64,000 nucleotides of DNA, taken from Thinopyrum elongatum (Eukaryota; Streptophyta; Magnoliopsida; Poales; Poaceae). Numbering within the stretch: the stretch's first letter is position 1; each line of letters opens with the position of its first letter. Shown piece by piece: positions 33,421 through 43,809 of the stretch. The stretch spans positions 177,622,942 to 177,686,941 of the forward strand of contig CM022302.1 of the NCBI GenBank assembly GCA_011799875.1. The letters are read 5' to 3'. A model generated the notes under the pieces. That model was not told where the DNA came from. It did not search any database and saw only the letters and a list, made by a program, of their open reading frames with translations. A program made the position numbers and the translations under genes.

Positions 33421-33742
33421 TGAGTGGCCTCTTATATAGCATCAGGGCTGGGTTACTTATCACGGTGTGGGGGCAACTAGTTTGTCGGTTCTGCTCTATG
33501 GGGTCGGGGTCAAAGCCACAGATACACATATCTCACAAAAGTGACGTGTTACAGTGGGTGTCATCGGGATGGTTTTCGGTAGCTACGCCCGGAATTAAAA
33601 ATGCAACCGCACGCCAACAGACTTATGCGGGGTTACTAAACAAAACAAAGGTGCACAAGCAGTCTGCATCCATTCAAGGCGAGTACAAGGTCACACTATT
33701 ACAAGGCGTAGAAATACTAAGACTCGGTACTACTCGAGTGGC

Positions 33743-34420
33743 TTAGTCTACCTCGTTAATATCTAAGCGGGCGTGCCTGGTGGACGTCGAGGCTTCTCCA
33801 TGGGCTTCACCATCGTGGTTTGCTGGGCAGGGTTGTGGAGCGGCAGGGCCGGGGTAGCGATGATGACCATCGCGGGGGTTGGTGGCCACAATCCCGTTGG
33901 AGCGTGTTCCCAAAAGGCGACGAAGCTCCTCCGGGGATACAAAAGCATTCCGGTCGATGGCCGGGGCAGACCTCAAGGATTCGATCGGGTGCCCGAACAA
34001 CACAACTGGGTTGTCGGCGTCGGGCTCCTCTTCTCCTCTTGCCGGGGCTCGGTGAACAAGCTCTCCATGAGCGGCGATCAGATCAAGGGTGATTTGATCG
34101 AATAGTGCCTCTAGTGCACTTACATAGCGCACCAGATGCAGCAATGCAGGGTCCGTCTCGTGGTCTCCGTTGGCAACCTGGGGTGGCCTACCATACTCGT
34201 CACGGCTGGGGTAGTAGTAGAACGAGCGGCAGTTAACTCTGGGCGACAGGTGCCGGAGTTGAACTATAGCCTCTCGAGTAGCTAGCTGAATGGCTTGTGG
34301 CTCAAAGGAAGTTGTCCTTCCGGTGAACCTGTAGGGGCGTTCTGGCGACATACCCCTACCATAGACGTGCACTGTGGCCCAGAATTGACGGCTCTCACCG
34401 CTCATGGGCCCTTGGTACAC
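33743..34420 (-). CDS. C protein 1 (unknown family)
   Basis: Open for about 225 codons to TAG at 33743. The frame is open further upstream (to about 34490) but without an ATG; the first ATG (MSGESRQFWATVHV) is at about 34405, so the start is uncertain and the upstream exon or ATG (an ATG at about 34537 in another frame) may be joined by splicing or lost by frameshift. It has a beta-rich start (FWATVHV), a helix-like AIQLATREAIVQLRHL, FYYYPSRDEYG, a second helical part (DPALLHLVRYVSALEALFDQI) and a Pro/His/Arg-rich tail. The first 70 residues faintly recall a dsRNA-binding domain (strands, F-G loop, Ala-rich helix), but key Lys residues are absent. It lies nearest the PBS, where gag normally sits. 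Confidence 0.5.
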   Translation of the reverse strand: MYQGPMSGESRQFWATVHVYGRGMSPERPYRFTGRTTSFEPQAIQLATREAIVQLRHLSPRVNCRSFYYYPSRDEYGRPPQVANGDHETDPALLHLVRYVSALEALFDQITLDLIAAHGELVHRAPARGEEEPDADNPVVLFGHPIESLRSAPAIDRNAFVSPEELRRLLGTRSNGIVATNPRDGHHRYPGPAAPQPCPANHDGEAHGEASTSTRHARLDINEVD

Positions 34421-34839
34421 AACATACTCTGGGGGCTCTTCTAATGCAAGGCACGGCGGGTGAGGTTTGCTAGCACGGTCACAAAACCTCCAAGGTTGGT
34501 TGCTGTGGTCTCATTGTGAACAATGGGGCCAGGCATCTTGGCTCGGTTTTGGGGTAGAGGCTGTGCTGTGCTGGGTTGGGGCTAGCGTTCCCTTTTTATA
34601 GAAAAAGAGGACGGAGTCTTCCTTCGCACGCTTGCGAATGAGACAATTTAGGTGTCGGTCACTGGCGCGTGATCGACAGGCTAGGCTGATAGGTTAGGCA
34701 CCGACTGCCAAAAAGGTGTCGGGGTCACTGTGTGGCTATCTTACACGAGAAGCTTGGCCGGGTTTAGGTTAAGGTCTGGTGGGTTGGTTAACCTAGGTTT
34801 ATCGACCTGGCTAAGATAGGATTAGCTAATGGTCAGCCT

Positions 34840-34852
34840 GGCTCTGATACCA
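34840..34852 (-). other. primer-binding site of C (initiator tRNA-Met type)
   Basis: Minus strand TGGTATCAGAGCC, four bases from the LTR end; unlike the tRNA-Asp sites of D, G and H. Confidence 0.92.
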
Positions 34853-34856
34853 AGGT

Positions 34857-37800
34857 TGTCGGGACCGGTCTTCCAGGATATTAATTTCCCAGTAAACGAC
34901 CCTTGTGCTCACCAGCCCCAGGATTACTGTTAGCTGATGAGACACAAACTTGATACAGAAATTCCAAGAAAAATACAAAATATGAAGTACAAGACCATTC
35001 TGGCCTATGAGTACAACAAATGGTTTCTAGTGGTTGATGGCGGAAGCGGTTTGCGGATTATCAGTGTCTATGGGACTCCATTTCCCACAGGAACAGCTGA
35101 CCTGGATAACTCCTATCTTTGCGTAACTGCTGTCTTCGATGCCTAGGTTCCGGGCTGTCGTCGGTGCGCTTCTCTCCAAGCGAGAAATCTGGCCAAGACA
35201 ATAGCCAGGGACAAGCCAGTGAGTACTTTGAATGTACTCGCAAACATTATGAACACAGGTATAATATAACAGATGGTAATCATGCTCTGGAATATTTTCA
35301 TGATCTCTTAGCCAGTCACGAAGTAAAATTCATGCCGCATGCAAACAGGTTAATAAATATGAAAAAGTAATCTAGATAATAAGAATAAAATAAACCAATC
35401 GGGTGTCTGAAGCGATGCCTCGAAAGGATAAAAAAATATAAAGCATGCCTCAGTCGGGCGTCTGAGCGATGCCACATAAAGGGCTTGCAAAGGAAATTAA
35501 ATAATCAGCATGCCACAGTCGGGCGTCTCAGCGACACCACATAAAGGGCTTATAAAGAAATAAATAGCAGGCATGCCATAGTCGGGCGTCTTAGCGACAC
35601 CACATAAAGGGCTTATAAAGAAATAAATAGCAGGCATGCCACAGTCGGGCGTCTCAGCGACACAACATAAAGGGCTTATAAAGAAAGTAAATAACAAACG
35701 TGCCACAGTCGGGCGTCTGAGCGACACCACATAAAGGGCTTATATAAGAATAATCACCGTGAATATCCAGGAGCTAGAACCGTCCCAGGGATACTCAATA
35801 ATTCAAATAATACAAATTGTTAGTCCATAATAATAATAATCATAATCATCATATGTCACATGTCATGATCAATGTTCTGGTTTAGCAGTTTTTTCCTCCA
35901 AAGACCGACACTAAGACCGACACTTGACCCATCCCAGACTGTAGTCCTTAACCATGGACACGGCTATTCGAATTGATATAATCTCTGCAGAGGGTGTACT
36001 CTTTACCCACGAGTAACGGATTCCTTTAGTCCATCGGGACTAATTCCGTTTAAGGTCTTTTACTTGAAAACACACCTGACCCGCACACACCAGCTTAACT
36101 TACCGGTGTCTGGAATCACCCATGACACCCGTTAAGCAAAACTCTAAGTGGGGAGGCTATAACCTCAACTAGCATGGGATCACAAAATTTATAACGCGCG
36201 CAAACTAGGGGAGCTACCCCTTCGGCTCCAACCGGAAACACCCATGCCCCCGGACCAGGTGGCATGTCTACCGGATGCAGCCGGTATCTTCCACCATGGC
36301 CTCTCTGTACGGTGTGTGCTAAGAAAGGGGTTGACAACTTACTGAACCGTACCCTACCTAAGGCAGGGACAAGTGGTAGCACGAAGCAAGTATGGGGGTT
36401 ACTGGCACAAGACTCGATCTATGGTCGTCTCAGGAGGTTTAAGTATTCCCTGCATGATTAGTACAACAAATATATTTTTCCACCAACAGACAGAATCACC
36501 ACTCATCATAGCTCACCATGCCTCACTGAATATACCCGTCTCAGCGAAATATCAGTGACAAGCTCGTGTCCACCCAAGACAGAGACTTTCCCGGATTCCT
36601 TCCGGTAGGCACGAAAGGCATATGAGGATGATTACTATCACAAGCATAACAAATTCCAACAGCAAGGAATCTTCATTATGCACTCATGAGTATGATCACA
36701 TCATCACATAAAATAACGAATACTTCGCGTCAAGGTGGTGTTGTATTCGCATCAAACAACACACAACAAATATTATGCCAGGGTTCAGAATGCTTGCCTT
36801 TAGTGTGTGGAGAAGTAGGGTGCACCACAAAACTTTTGAAGGTTGCTTCCCTCTCCATTTCCTATTTTTGAAAATATTTGAATCAACACACCATTCAAAA
36901 ATAGTACAAAAAAGTTGTTCAGAAAATTTTCAAATAAATATGAAAATAAACTAGACAAAATTTGAGAAACAACAGAAAAAGAATCAAGTCAAATGGAGTT
37001 GTATTTTAAAAGTTATAGCCAGTCAAAGTTCAGGTCAAAATCTATTTTTAAATAAAACAGAAAAAAGGAAAACGGTTCGGGCCGAATACGCTTTCGATCG
37101 GAGAAGACATACTTCCGGGTTTACGCCTTCACTTAAACCAGTGCAGGCCGACTCGTGGGTCACTGACAGTGGGTCCCTTGGGCCCACTGGTCAGGTTTGA
37201 CCAGTCGCCCGCGCCTCCTTCCTCCTCTGGCCGAGCGAAGGCGGGGCTCCGGCGACTGCCGCCGACGAACGGCGGCTCCCCACGGGATTCTGAGGTGGCG
37301 GATGGATCCGCCGGTCCAGGGCGGTCCTCCCAGTGGTCGATAGGCTAGCGGGGATGAAGGGGGTCGCCGGCGGCGAGCTCTGCGGCGGATGGCGTCTTCG
37401 GGAATAATTGGGCTTCAGCCTATGGTGGCTCCTAGTCAAAGCTGAGAAGTTGGGCGGCTTCGTACGTTCGAGGGGAGTCGAATGGTGGCGCTGGAAGGAC
37501 TGGGGAGGCCCTGCTCGCGACGGACGGGACCGGAGTGTGGCGGTGGTCGAACTGACCGGAGACGAGGAAGACGGCCTCCCTCCGTCGACTGCTGGCTGTG
37601 GGGGCTCTAAAGGGATGGCCCGATGTCGCCTGAGTGTCCGGACAAGCTCGGTGTCCCTATTTATAGCGTAACTAGGTCGGTTCCATGGCGGCTGGAGATA
37701 AGCTCGACGGTGAGCCGCTACTGTGGCCGCAGACGATGTGGCGATGCAGGAGGCGGCTTGGAGGAGCGAATGGATGAGCTCGGGCTGTTTAGGGGCGAGC

Positions 37801-39092
37801 TGGCACGCGGTTGTGGCTTGGGCGGTGCTGCTACGACCGAAGCTCGGTGCGGTCGCCGGCGTGCTGCCAAGAGGGCTCTGACGGCGGCGCTGTAGGGCGC
37901 CAGGGGCGGCTTGGATGGTTCTGACGAGCGGATGAGAACGGGGCTTGGCTCTGCGGGCGAGTAAAGGCCAGGGGCAGGATGCGGCGGCTCGGTTGCGCGC
38001 GCGTGCAAAACGTGCGCTCTGGGCGCGCCCAGAGCACGCACGCCATGTGCTCGACGATATGCCAAGGCATGCCAGGAGGCTTCGATGAAACTGCAAATTA
38101 ACAGGATGGTTAGGGCTTAAGCTACACCTCTAGAGGACATGCTGGTTGGGCAAAGCAAGCCGTTTCATAATGCAAGCTAGGTTTCATGCCAATTCTGTTC
38201 ATGAACACAAGGTGCTCGACAGAATGCCATGGGCATCTAGGCATCTCTTCTGGTGGCCAAAATCTCCAGATCAGAGTCTCTTTAGATGGTAAAATGGGTG
38301 GCAAGGTTAGTTTGACAAAAACAGAAACTAGTTAGTGCAAGCTTTTGAGAAAACCAGATCTGGACAGAAAATATATGCCATTATTGCATGGACCAAAAAT
38401 ATACCAATGGGTCCAATCTCCTGGACTTAAGTGTTTGGTAGGGTGGACTACAAACAGGAAAAATCCTGAGGCAACAAGAGCAAGATAAATTATGGTTGTA
38501 GTACAAAACACCAAACTGGACCAGAATGAAGATGAGGATGGTTTGCTCAAATCTTCCAAAGAACGCCAATCGGTTCTTGCATAGAAATGAATTATATACT
38601 TCCACTAACATCTCCAATTCTTTATGGAAGTATTAGAGAAATATATAAATAGGTTGTAGTGCAAACTACAAACTGAACTAGTTTTGAAAACTTGAGGTAG
38701 GGCTCAAAATCCCCAAATTCCTAAGAGAAGTTTTTGCATAAAAGTGATTTAGGAACATCACATGTCATCCCCAAATTTTGGTGGAATTTTCAAATGAATT
38801 TATCAAAGGGTTATAGTGCAAAAAGGGACTCTAACACTTATGAGTAACCATTTTAAAAGAAATAAAACTTAGGAAAATAATTATAGAAATAATTCCACTG
38901 ATAAGAGAAATGTTTTTGAGAAGGTATACAAGTCCAACAATATTTTTGAAAAGTTTCCATTTGGAGGGAAAAACTCCACAATTCAGAAGAAAGGAGTGAT
39001 TTTGAAATCAAAAGATAACCCAGGAAATAAAAACTTAATTTCCTGGCAAAATTTTAATTAATAAATCATGGTTAAATTTTTGGGGTGTTACA
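34857..39092 (-). repeat. 5' LTR of C
   Basis: 4,236 bp, partner of 27284-31455. It carries five 63-bp repeat units (about 35443-35758), the CpG-rich kilobase at about 37170-38100 and TATA at 37666-37657. Confidence 0.95.
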
Positions 39093-41621
39093 ACAGGTTA
39101 TAGAATGGTAATTGATTTTCACAAATTAAATAAAGCTACTAGAAAAGATCATTACCCTCTACCTTTTATTGATCAAATGCTAGAAAGACTATCCAAACAT
39201 ACACATTTTTGCTTTCTAGATGGTTATTCTAGTTTTTCTCCAATACCTATGTCAAAAGATGATCAGGAAAAGATCACTTTTACTTGCCCTTTCGGTACCT
39301 TTGCTTATAGATGTATGCCTTTTGGTTTATGCAATGGACCTGCTACCTTTCTAAGATGTATGACTGCTATATTCTCTGATTTTTGTGAAAAGATTGTTGA
39401 GGTTTTCATGGATGATTTCTCCGTTTACGGAACTTCTTTTGATGATTGCTTAATCAACCTTGATCGAGTTTTGCAGAGATGTGAAGAAGCTAATCTTGTT
39501 TTGAATTGGGAGAAGTGCCACTTTATGGTTAATGAAGGTATTGTCTTGGGGCATAAAATTTCTGAAAGAGGTATTGAAGTTGATAAAGCTAAAGTAGATG
39601 CTATTGAAAAGATGCCGTGTCCTAAAGATATCAAAGGTATAAGAAGTTTCCTTGGTCATGTTGGTTTCTATAGGAGGTTTATTAAAGACTTCTCTAAAAT
39701 TTCTAGGCCTCTCACTAATCTCTTGCAAAAAGATGTTCCTTTTGTTTTTGATGATGATTGTGTAGAAGCATTTGAAATACTTAAGAAAGCCTTGATTTCT
39801 GCACCTATTGTTCAACTGCCTGATTGGAATTTACCCTTCGAAATCATGCATGATGCTAGTGATTATGTTGTTGGTGCTGTTCTAGGGCAAAGAGTTGATA
39901 AGAAATTGAATGTTATTCATTATGCTAGTCAAACTCTGGACAGTGCCCAGAGAAATTATGCTACTACTAAAAAAGAATTTCTAGCAGTTGTCTTTGCTTG
40001 TGATAAGTTCAGATCTTATATTGTTGATTCCAAAGTAACGGTTCACACTGATCATACTGCTATTAAATATCTTATGGAAAAGAAAGATGCTAAACCTAGA
40101 CTTATTAGATGGGTTCTCTTGCTACAAGAATTTGATTTGCATATTATTGATAGAAAGGGAGCTGAGAACCCCATTGCAGACAACTTGTCTAGGTTAGAAA
40201 ATGTTCTTGATGACCCACTGCCTATTGATGATAGCTTTCCTAATGAACAATTAGCTGTCATAAATGCTTCTCGTAATACTCCGTGGTATGCTGATTATGC
40301 TAATTACATTGTTGCTAAATTTATACCACCTAGTTTCACATACCAGCAAAAGAAATTTTTTTTCTATGATTTAAGACATTACTTTTGGGATGACCCACAC
40401 CTTTATAAAGAAGGAGTAGATGGTGTTATTAGATGTTGTGTACTTGAGCATGAACAGGAACATATCCTACGCAAGTGCCACTCCGAGTCTTACGGAGGAC
40501 ACCACGCTGGAGATAGGACTGCACACAAGGTATTACAATCCGGTTTTTATTGGCCTACTCTCTTCAAGGATGCCCGTATGTTTGTCTTGTCTTGTGATGA
40601 ATGCCAGAGAATTGGTAATATTAGTAGATGTCAGGAAATGCCTATGAATTATTCACTCGTTATTGAACCATTTGATGTTTGGGGTTTTGATTATATGGGA
40701 CCTTTTCCTTCCTCTAATGGGTATACACATATTTTAGTTGCTGTTGATTACGTTACTAAGTGGGTAGAAGCTATTCCAACTAGTAGTGCTGATCATAACA
40801 CTTCTATTAAGATGCTTAAAGAAGTTATTTTTCCGAGGTTTGGAGTCCCTAGATATTTGATGACTGATGGTGGTTCACATTTTTTTCATGGTGCTTTCCG
40901 TAAAATGCTTGCTAAATATGATGTTAACCATAGAATTGCATCTCCATATAATCCTCAGTCTAGCGGTCAAGTAGAATTGAGCAATAGAGAGATTAAATTG
41001 GTTTTGCAAAAGACTGTTAATAGATCTAGAAAGAATTGGTCTAAGAAACTTGATGATGCATTATGGGCTTATAGAACTGCTTATAAAAACCCAATGGGTA
41101 TGTCTCCATATAAAATGGTTTATGGAAAGGCTTGTCACTTACCTCTTGAACTAGAACACAAAGCTTATTGGGCAATCAAAGAGCTCAACTATGATTTCAA
41201 ACTTGCCGGTGAGAAGAGGTTATTTGACATAAGCTCGCTTGATGAATGGAGAACCCAAGCCTATGAGAATGCCAAGCTGTTTAAAGAAAAAGTTAAAAGA
41301 TGGCATGACAAAAGGATACAAAAGTGTGAGTTTAATGTAGGTGATCATGTTTTGCTATACAACTCTCGTTTAAGATTTTTTGCAGGAAAGCTTCTCCCTA
41401 AATGGGAAGGTCCTTACATTATCGAGGAGGTCTATCATTCCGATGCCATAAAAATCAACAACGCCGAAGGCACAAATCTGAAGGTGGTAAACGGTCAAAG
41501 AATAAAACATTATATCTCAGGTACTCCCATAAATGTTGAGACCAATATAATTAATACCATAACACCGAAGGAGTACATAAGGGATACTTTCCAGAATGTT
41601 TCAGACTCCGAAAAGGAATAG
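39093..41621 (+). pseudogene. pol of D: RT, RNase H and integrase (separated from its 5' part)
   Basis: An uninterrupted 838-codon frame from the first ATG (39105) to TAG at 41619-41621; the real protein begins before [11 protein letters not shown] (catalytic Asp at residue 39) and FMDDFSVYG (101-109). RNase [17 protein letters not shown] (Asp 250) and [11 protein letters not shown] (Asp 316). Integrase: a His/Cys zinc-binding region ([11 protein letters not shown]...CDECQR, 449-502), then catalytic Asp 529 (WGFDYMGPF), Asp 588 (LMTDGGSHF) and Glu 624 (GQVELSNRE). The C-terminal part has the GPYII Gypsy motif ([12 protein letters not shown]). No chromodomain is evident. All catalytic residues are present, so D was probably active shortly before C entered. 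Confidence 0.95.
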
Positions 41622-41738
41622 GTATGTGGTGCAGTAAGTAAACCATCTCCAAAACGTTTCCAATGATAATTTTTCCCCATTTTGGAATATTTAAAAAATT
41701 AGGAAAATTAAAAGTAGTCCGAAAGTTGCATGAGGAGA

Positions 41739-41853
41739 CCACAAGGGTGGAGGGCGCGCCCTACCCCCCTGCCTTGTGGCCACCTCGTGTGCCCTCCGGA
41801 CTCCGTTTTCTTGCACAATACTTCTTTTGGTCAGTAAAAATTCATTATATAAT
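41739..41853 (+). promoter_or_regulatory. candidate internal promoter upstream of the D accessory ORF
   Basis: An inverted repeat CCACAAGG (41739-41746) / CCTTGTGG (41772-41779) encloses the palindrome GGGCGCGCCC (41752-41761). Downstream is TATA-like ATTATATAAT (41844-41853), then TTTCTGTAGCAG, which could be a 3' splice site, 12 bases before the ATG region. The palindrome core is nearly identical to the one in D's own 3' LTR (44077-44129). Confidence 0.45.
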
Positions 41854-41935
41854 CTCCCGAAGGTTTTGACCACAGTACCACGTCAAAATCCCCTGTTTTC
41901 GTTTTGTGTTGTTTCTGTAGCAGATTTAGAGCAAT

Positions 41936-42352
41936 ATGTCGTTCCAAGATTCGGAGGGAAAGAGCCATGTAGTTGATTACATTGCAGACCCCAAGGTCTA
42001 CGGGGATTTGGAGCATTATGATTGGACCACGGAGGAAGAAGAAGACTATGATCCGAAAGGAAAGGAAGAGATAAGCTCCGATGAAGAGAACGTCCCACTA
42101 CCCCAACCTGGGGACATGCACGTGGAGTTCAAAAAGTCAAGTCTTCCTAATAAAGCAAAGATACCTAAGATCGAGTTTATCCCTTTTCGTCTCTTGCAGG
42201 AAAACAAACAGGAACTATGTAAAAAGATATTAAGGCTTGAGCAGCAGATCGATGACTTAAGGGAGGAAAATTCTATCCTCAAGCGCAAGCTGAGGAAGAA
42301 GGATACAACATCATCAACTCCATCATCACCACCGCCGAAGAAAGAAACATAA
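41936..42352 (+). CDS. D accessory protein: acidic with C-terminal coiled coil
   Basis: ATG at 41936, 138 codons, TAA. Residues about 25-60 are Asp/Glu-rich (WTTEEEEDYDPKGKEEISSD). A middle basic segment (KKSSLPNKAKIPKIEF) follows. Residues about 90-122 form a strong heptad pattern (LCKKILRLEQQIDDLREENS) and the tail is Ser/Pro/Lys. It is downstream of integrase, the position of env-like or extra ORFs in plant Gypsy elements, but has no signal peptide or membrane segment, so an envelope role is unlikely. It is intact, unlike gag-PR, and has its own palindrome/TATA module upstream. Function unknown; it might act in RNA or particle assembly. Confidence 0.65.
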   Translation: MSFQDSEGKSHVVDYIADPKVYGDLEHYDWTTEEEEDYDPKGKEEISSDEENVPLPQPGDMHVEFKKSSLPNKAKIPKIEFIPFRLLQENKQELCKKILRLEQQIDDLREENSILKRKLRKKDTTSSTPSSPPPKKET

Positions 42353-43796
42353 ATACATGGGTATGGGCACTCCCCCTGGCAACTGCCAAGCTTGTGGGAG
42401 TTGCCCCGGTATCGTATCACACTATCACACCTTTACTTCTATCATTTTTCTTAGTTCGATCCTTTTGGTTATATCTTGATCTAGTAGAATAAAGTTTTAG
42501 TATGATCTAGCTTTGAGTTTTGCTTTATGTTCTATCTATGTAATCGAGTCCGTGAGCTATATATAATAAAGAGTAGTTTTGAGTTGAGGGCTTTACTTTC
42601 TTGCTATGATCTTGAGGGAATAAAAATAAGAGAAAGAAATAAAAGGAAATAAAGAGATCATATATTGATCTTATGGAGAGTAATGACTTCACATATAAAG
42701 AGTATGATAAATAAAATTTGTTGGGAGTTGACAAACATAGTTTTGGTCTAATAGGAAGTAACAAAAAAAGAGAGGTTTCACATACAAATATACTATCTGG
42801 GAAATCTTTTGTGATTGTGAGCACTCATTAAAATATGACATGCTAAAAAGTTGATGTTGGACAAGGAAGACAACATAATGGGTTATGTTTTCTTATATCC
42901 GAATAGAAGTTATATTGTCATGGATCCTCCAACATGTCGAGCTTGCTTTTACCTCTTATGCTAGCCAAATCCTTTGAACCAAGTAGAGATACTAATTGTG
43001 CATCCAAACATCCCTAAACCCAGTTTTGCCATGAGAGTCCACCATACCTACCTATGGATTGAGTATGATCCTACAAGTAAGTTGTCATCGGTGCAAGCAA
43101 TAAAAATTGCTCTCTAAATATGTATGATCTATTAGTGTTAAGAAAATAAGCTTTATACGAACTTGTGATATGGAAGAAATAAAAGCGACGGACTGCATAA
43201 TAAAGTTCTTTATCACAAGCAGCAATATAAAGTGACGTTCTTTTGCATTAAGATTTTGTACATCCAACCATAAAAGCGCATGACAACCTATGCTTCCCTC
43301 TACGAAGGGCCCATCTTTTACTTTTATCTTCTACCCTTATACAAGAGGCATGGTGATCTTCACCTTTCCTTTTCACACTTTTTTTCCTTTTGGCAAGCAC
43401 TATGTGTTGGAGAAAGATCCAGATATATATATCCACTCGGATGTAGGTTATCATAAAGTATTATTATTGACATTACCCTTGAGGTAGAAGGTTGGGAGGC
43501 GAAACTATATGCTGAAAAGCTCTTAAATTGACTCTTTCCGATGTTATGATAAATTGCAATTGCTCCAATGACTGAGATCATAGTTTGTTAGTTTTGCAAT
43601 GAAGTTTTTGATTCATACTTTACCTTGTGAACGAATTGTTACTTTAGCATAAGAAGTCATATGACACTATATGTTGCTATTCTAAAGATGATCATGATGC
43701 CCACATGTTCGTATTTTATTTTATCGACACCTCTATCTCTAAACATGTCGACATATTTTTTGATTTCGGCTTTCGCTTGAGGACAAGCGAGGTCTA
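42353..43796 (+). other. D 3' non-coding block with conserved motifs
   Basis: AT-rich with no credible ORF. It contains the TAAACCCAGTTTTGCCATGA block (43014 onward, extending through CCACCATACCTACCTAT) and hairpin CCCTCTACGAAGGG at 43296-43309, both present in the same order in the G and H 3' blocks. Confidence 0.65.
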
Positions 43797-43809
43797 AGCT
43801 TGGGGGAGT
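43797..43809 (+). other. polypurine tract of D
   Basis: AAGCTTGGGGGAGT directly before the LTR start TGATACGTCC; it primes plus-strand synthesis. Confidence 0.88.

Larger units (their letters stand above)
27284..39092 (-). mobile_element. Element C: young long-LTR non-autonomous retrotransposon inserted in D's RT
   Basis: Target duplication ACAGG (27279-27283, 39093-39097). LTRs are 27284-31455 (4,172 bp) and 34857-39092 (4,236 bp); on the minus strand they begin TGTAACACCCC and end GGTCCCGACA. PBS TGGTATCAGAGCC (minus, 34852-34840) is the initiator-tRNA-Met type; the PPT is minus AAGGGGGGTAGTGT. Polarity is minus, antisense to D. The internal region is only 3.4 kb and has no gag, protease, RT or integrase, but encodes two related unknown proteins. 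A few hundred LTR bases compared by eye differ at about 1-3%, making this the youngest insertion, consistent with its depth. Confidence 0.96.

Noticed and set aside
41936..42352. Envelope-like gene interpretation of the D accessory ORF
   Set aside because: No signal peptide, no membrane segment, no Cys pattern; acidic coiled coil instead.
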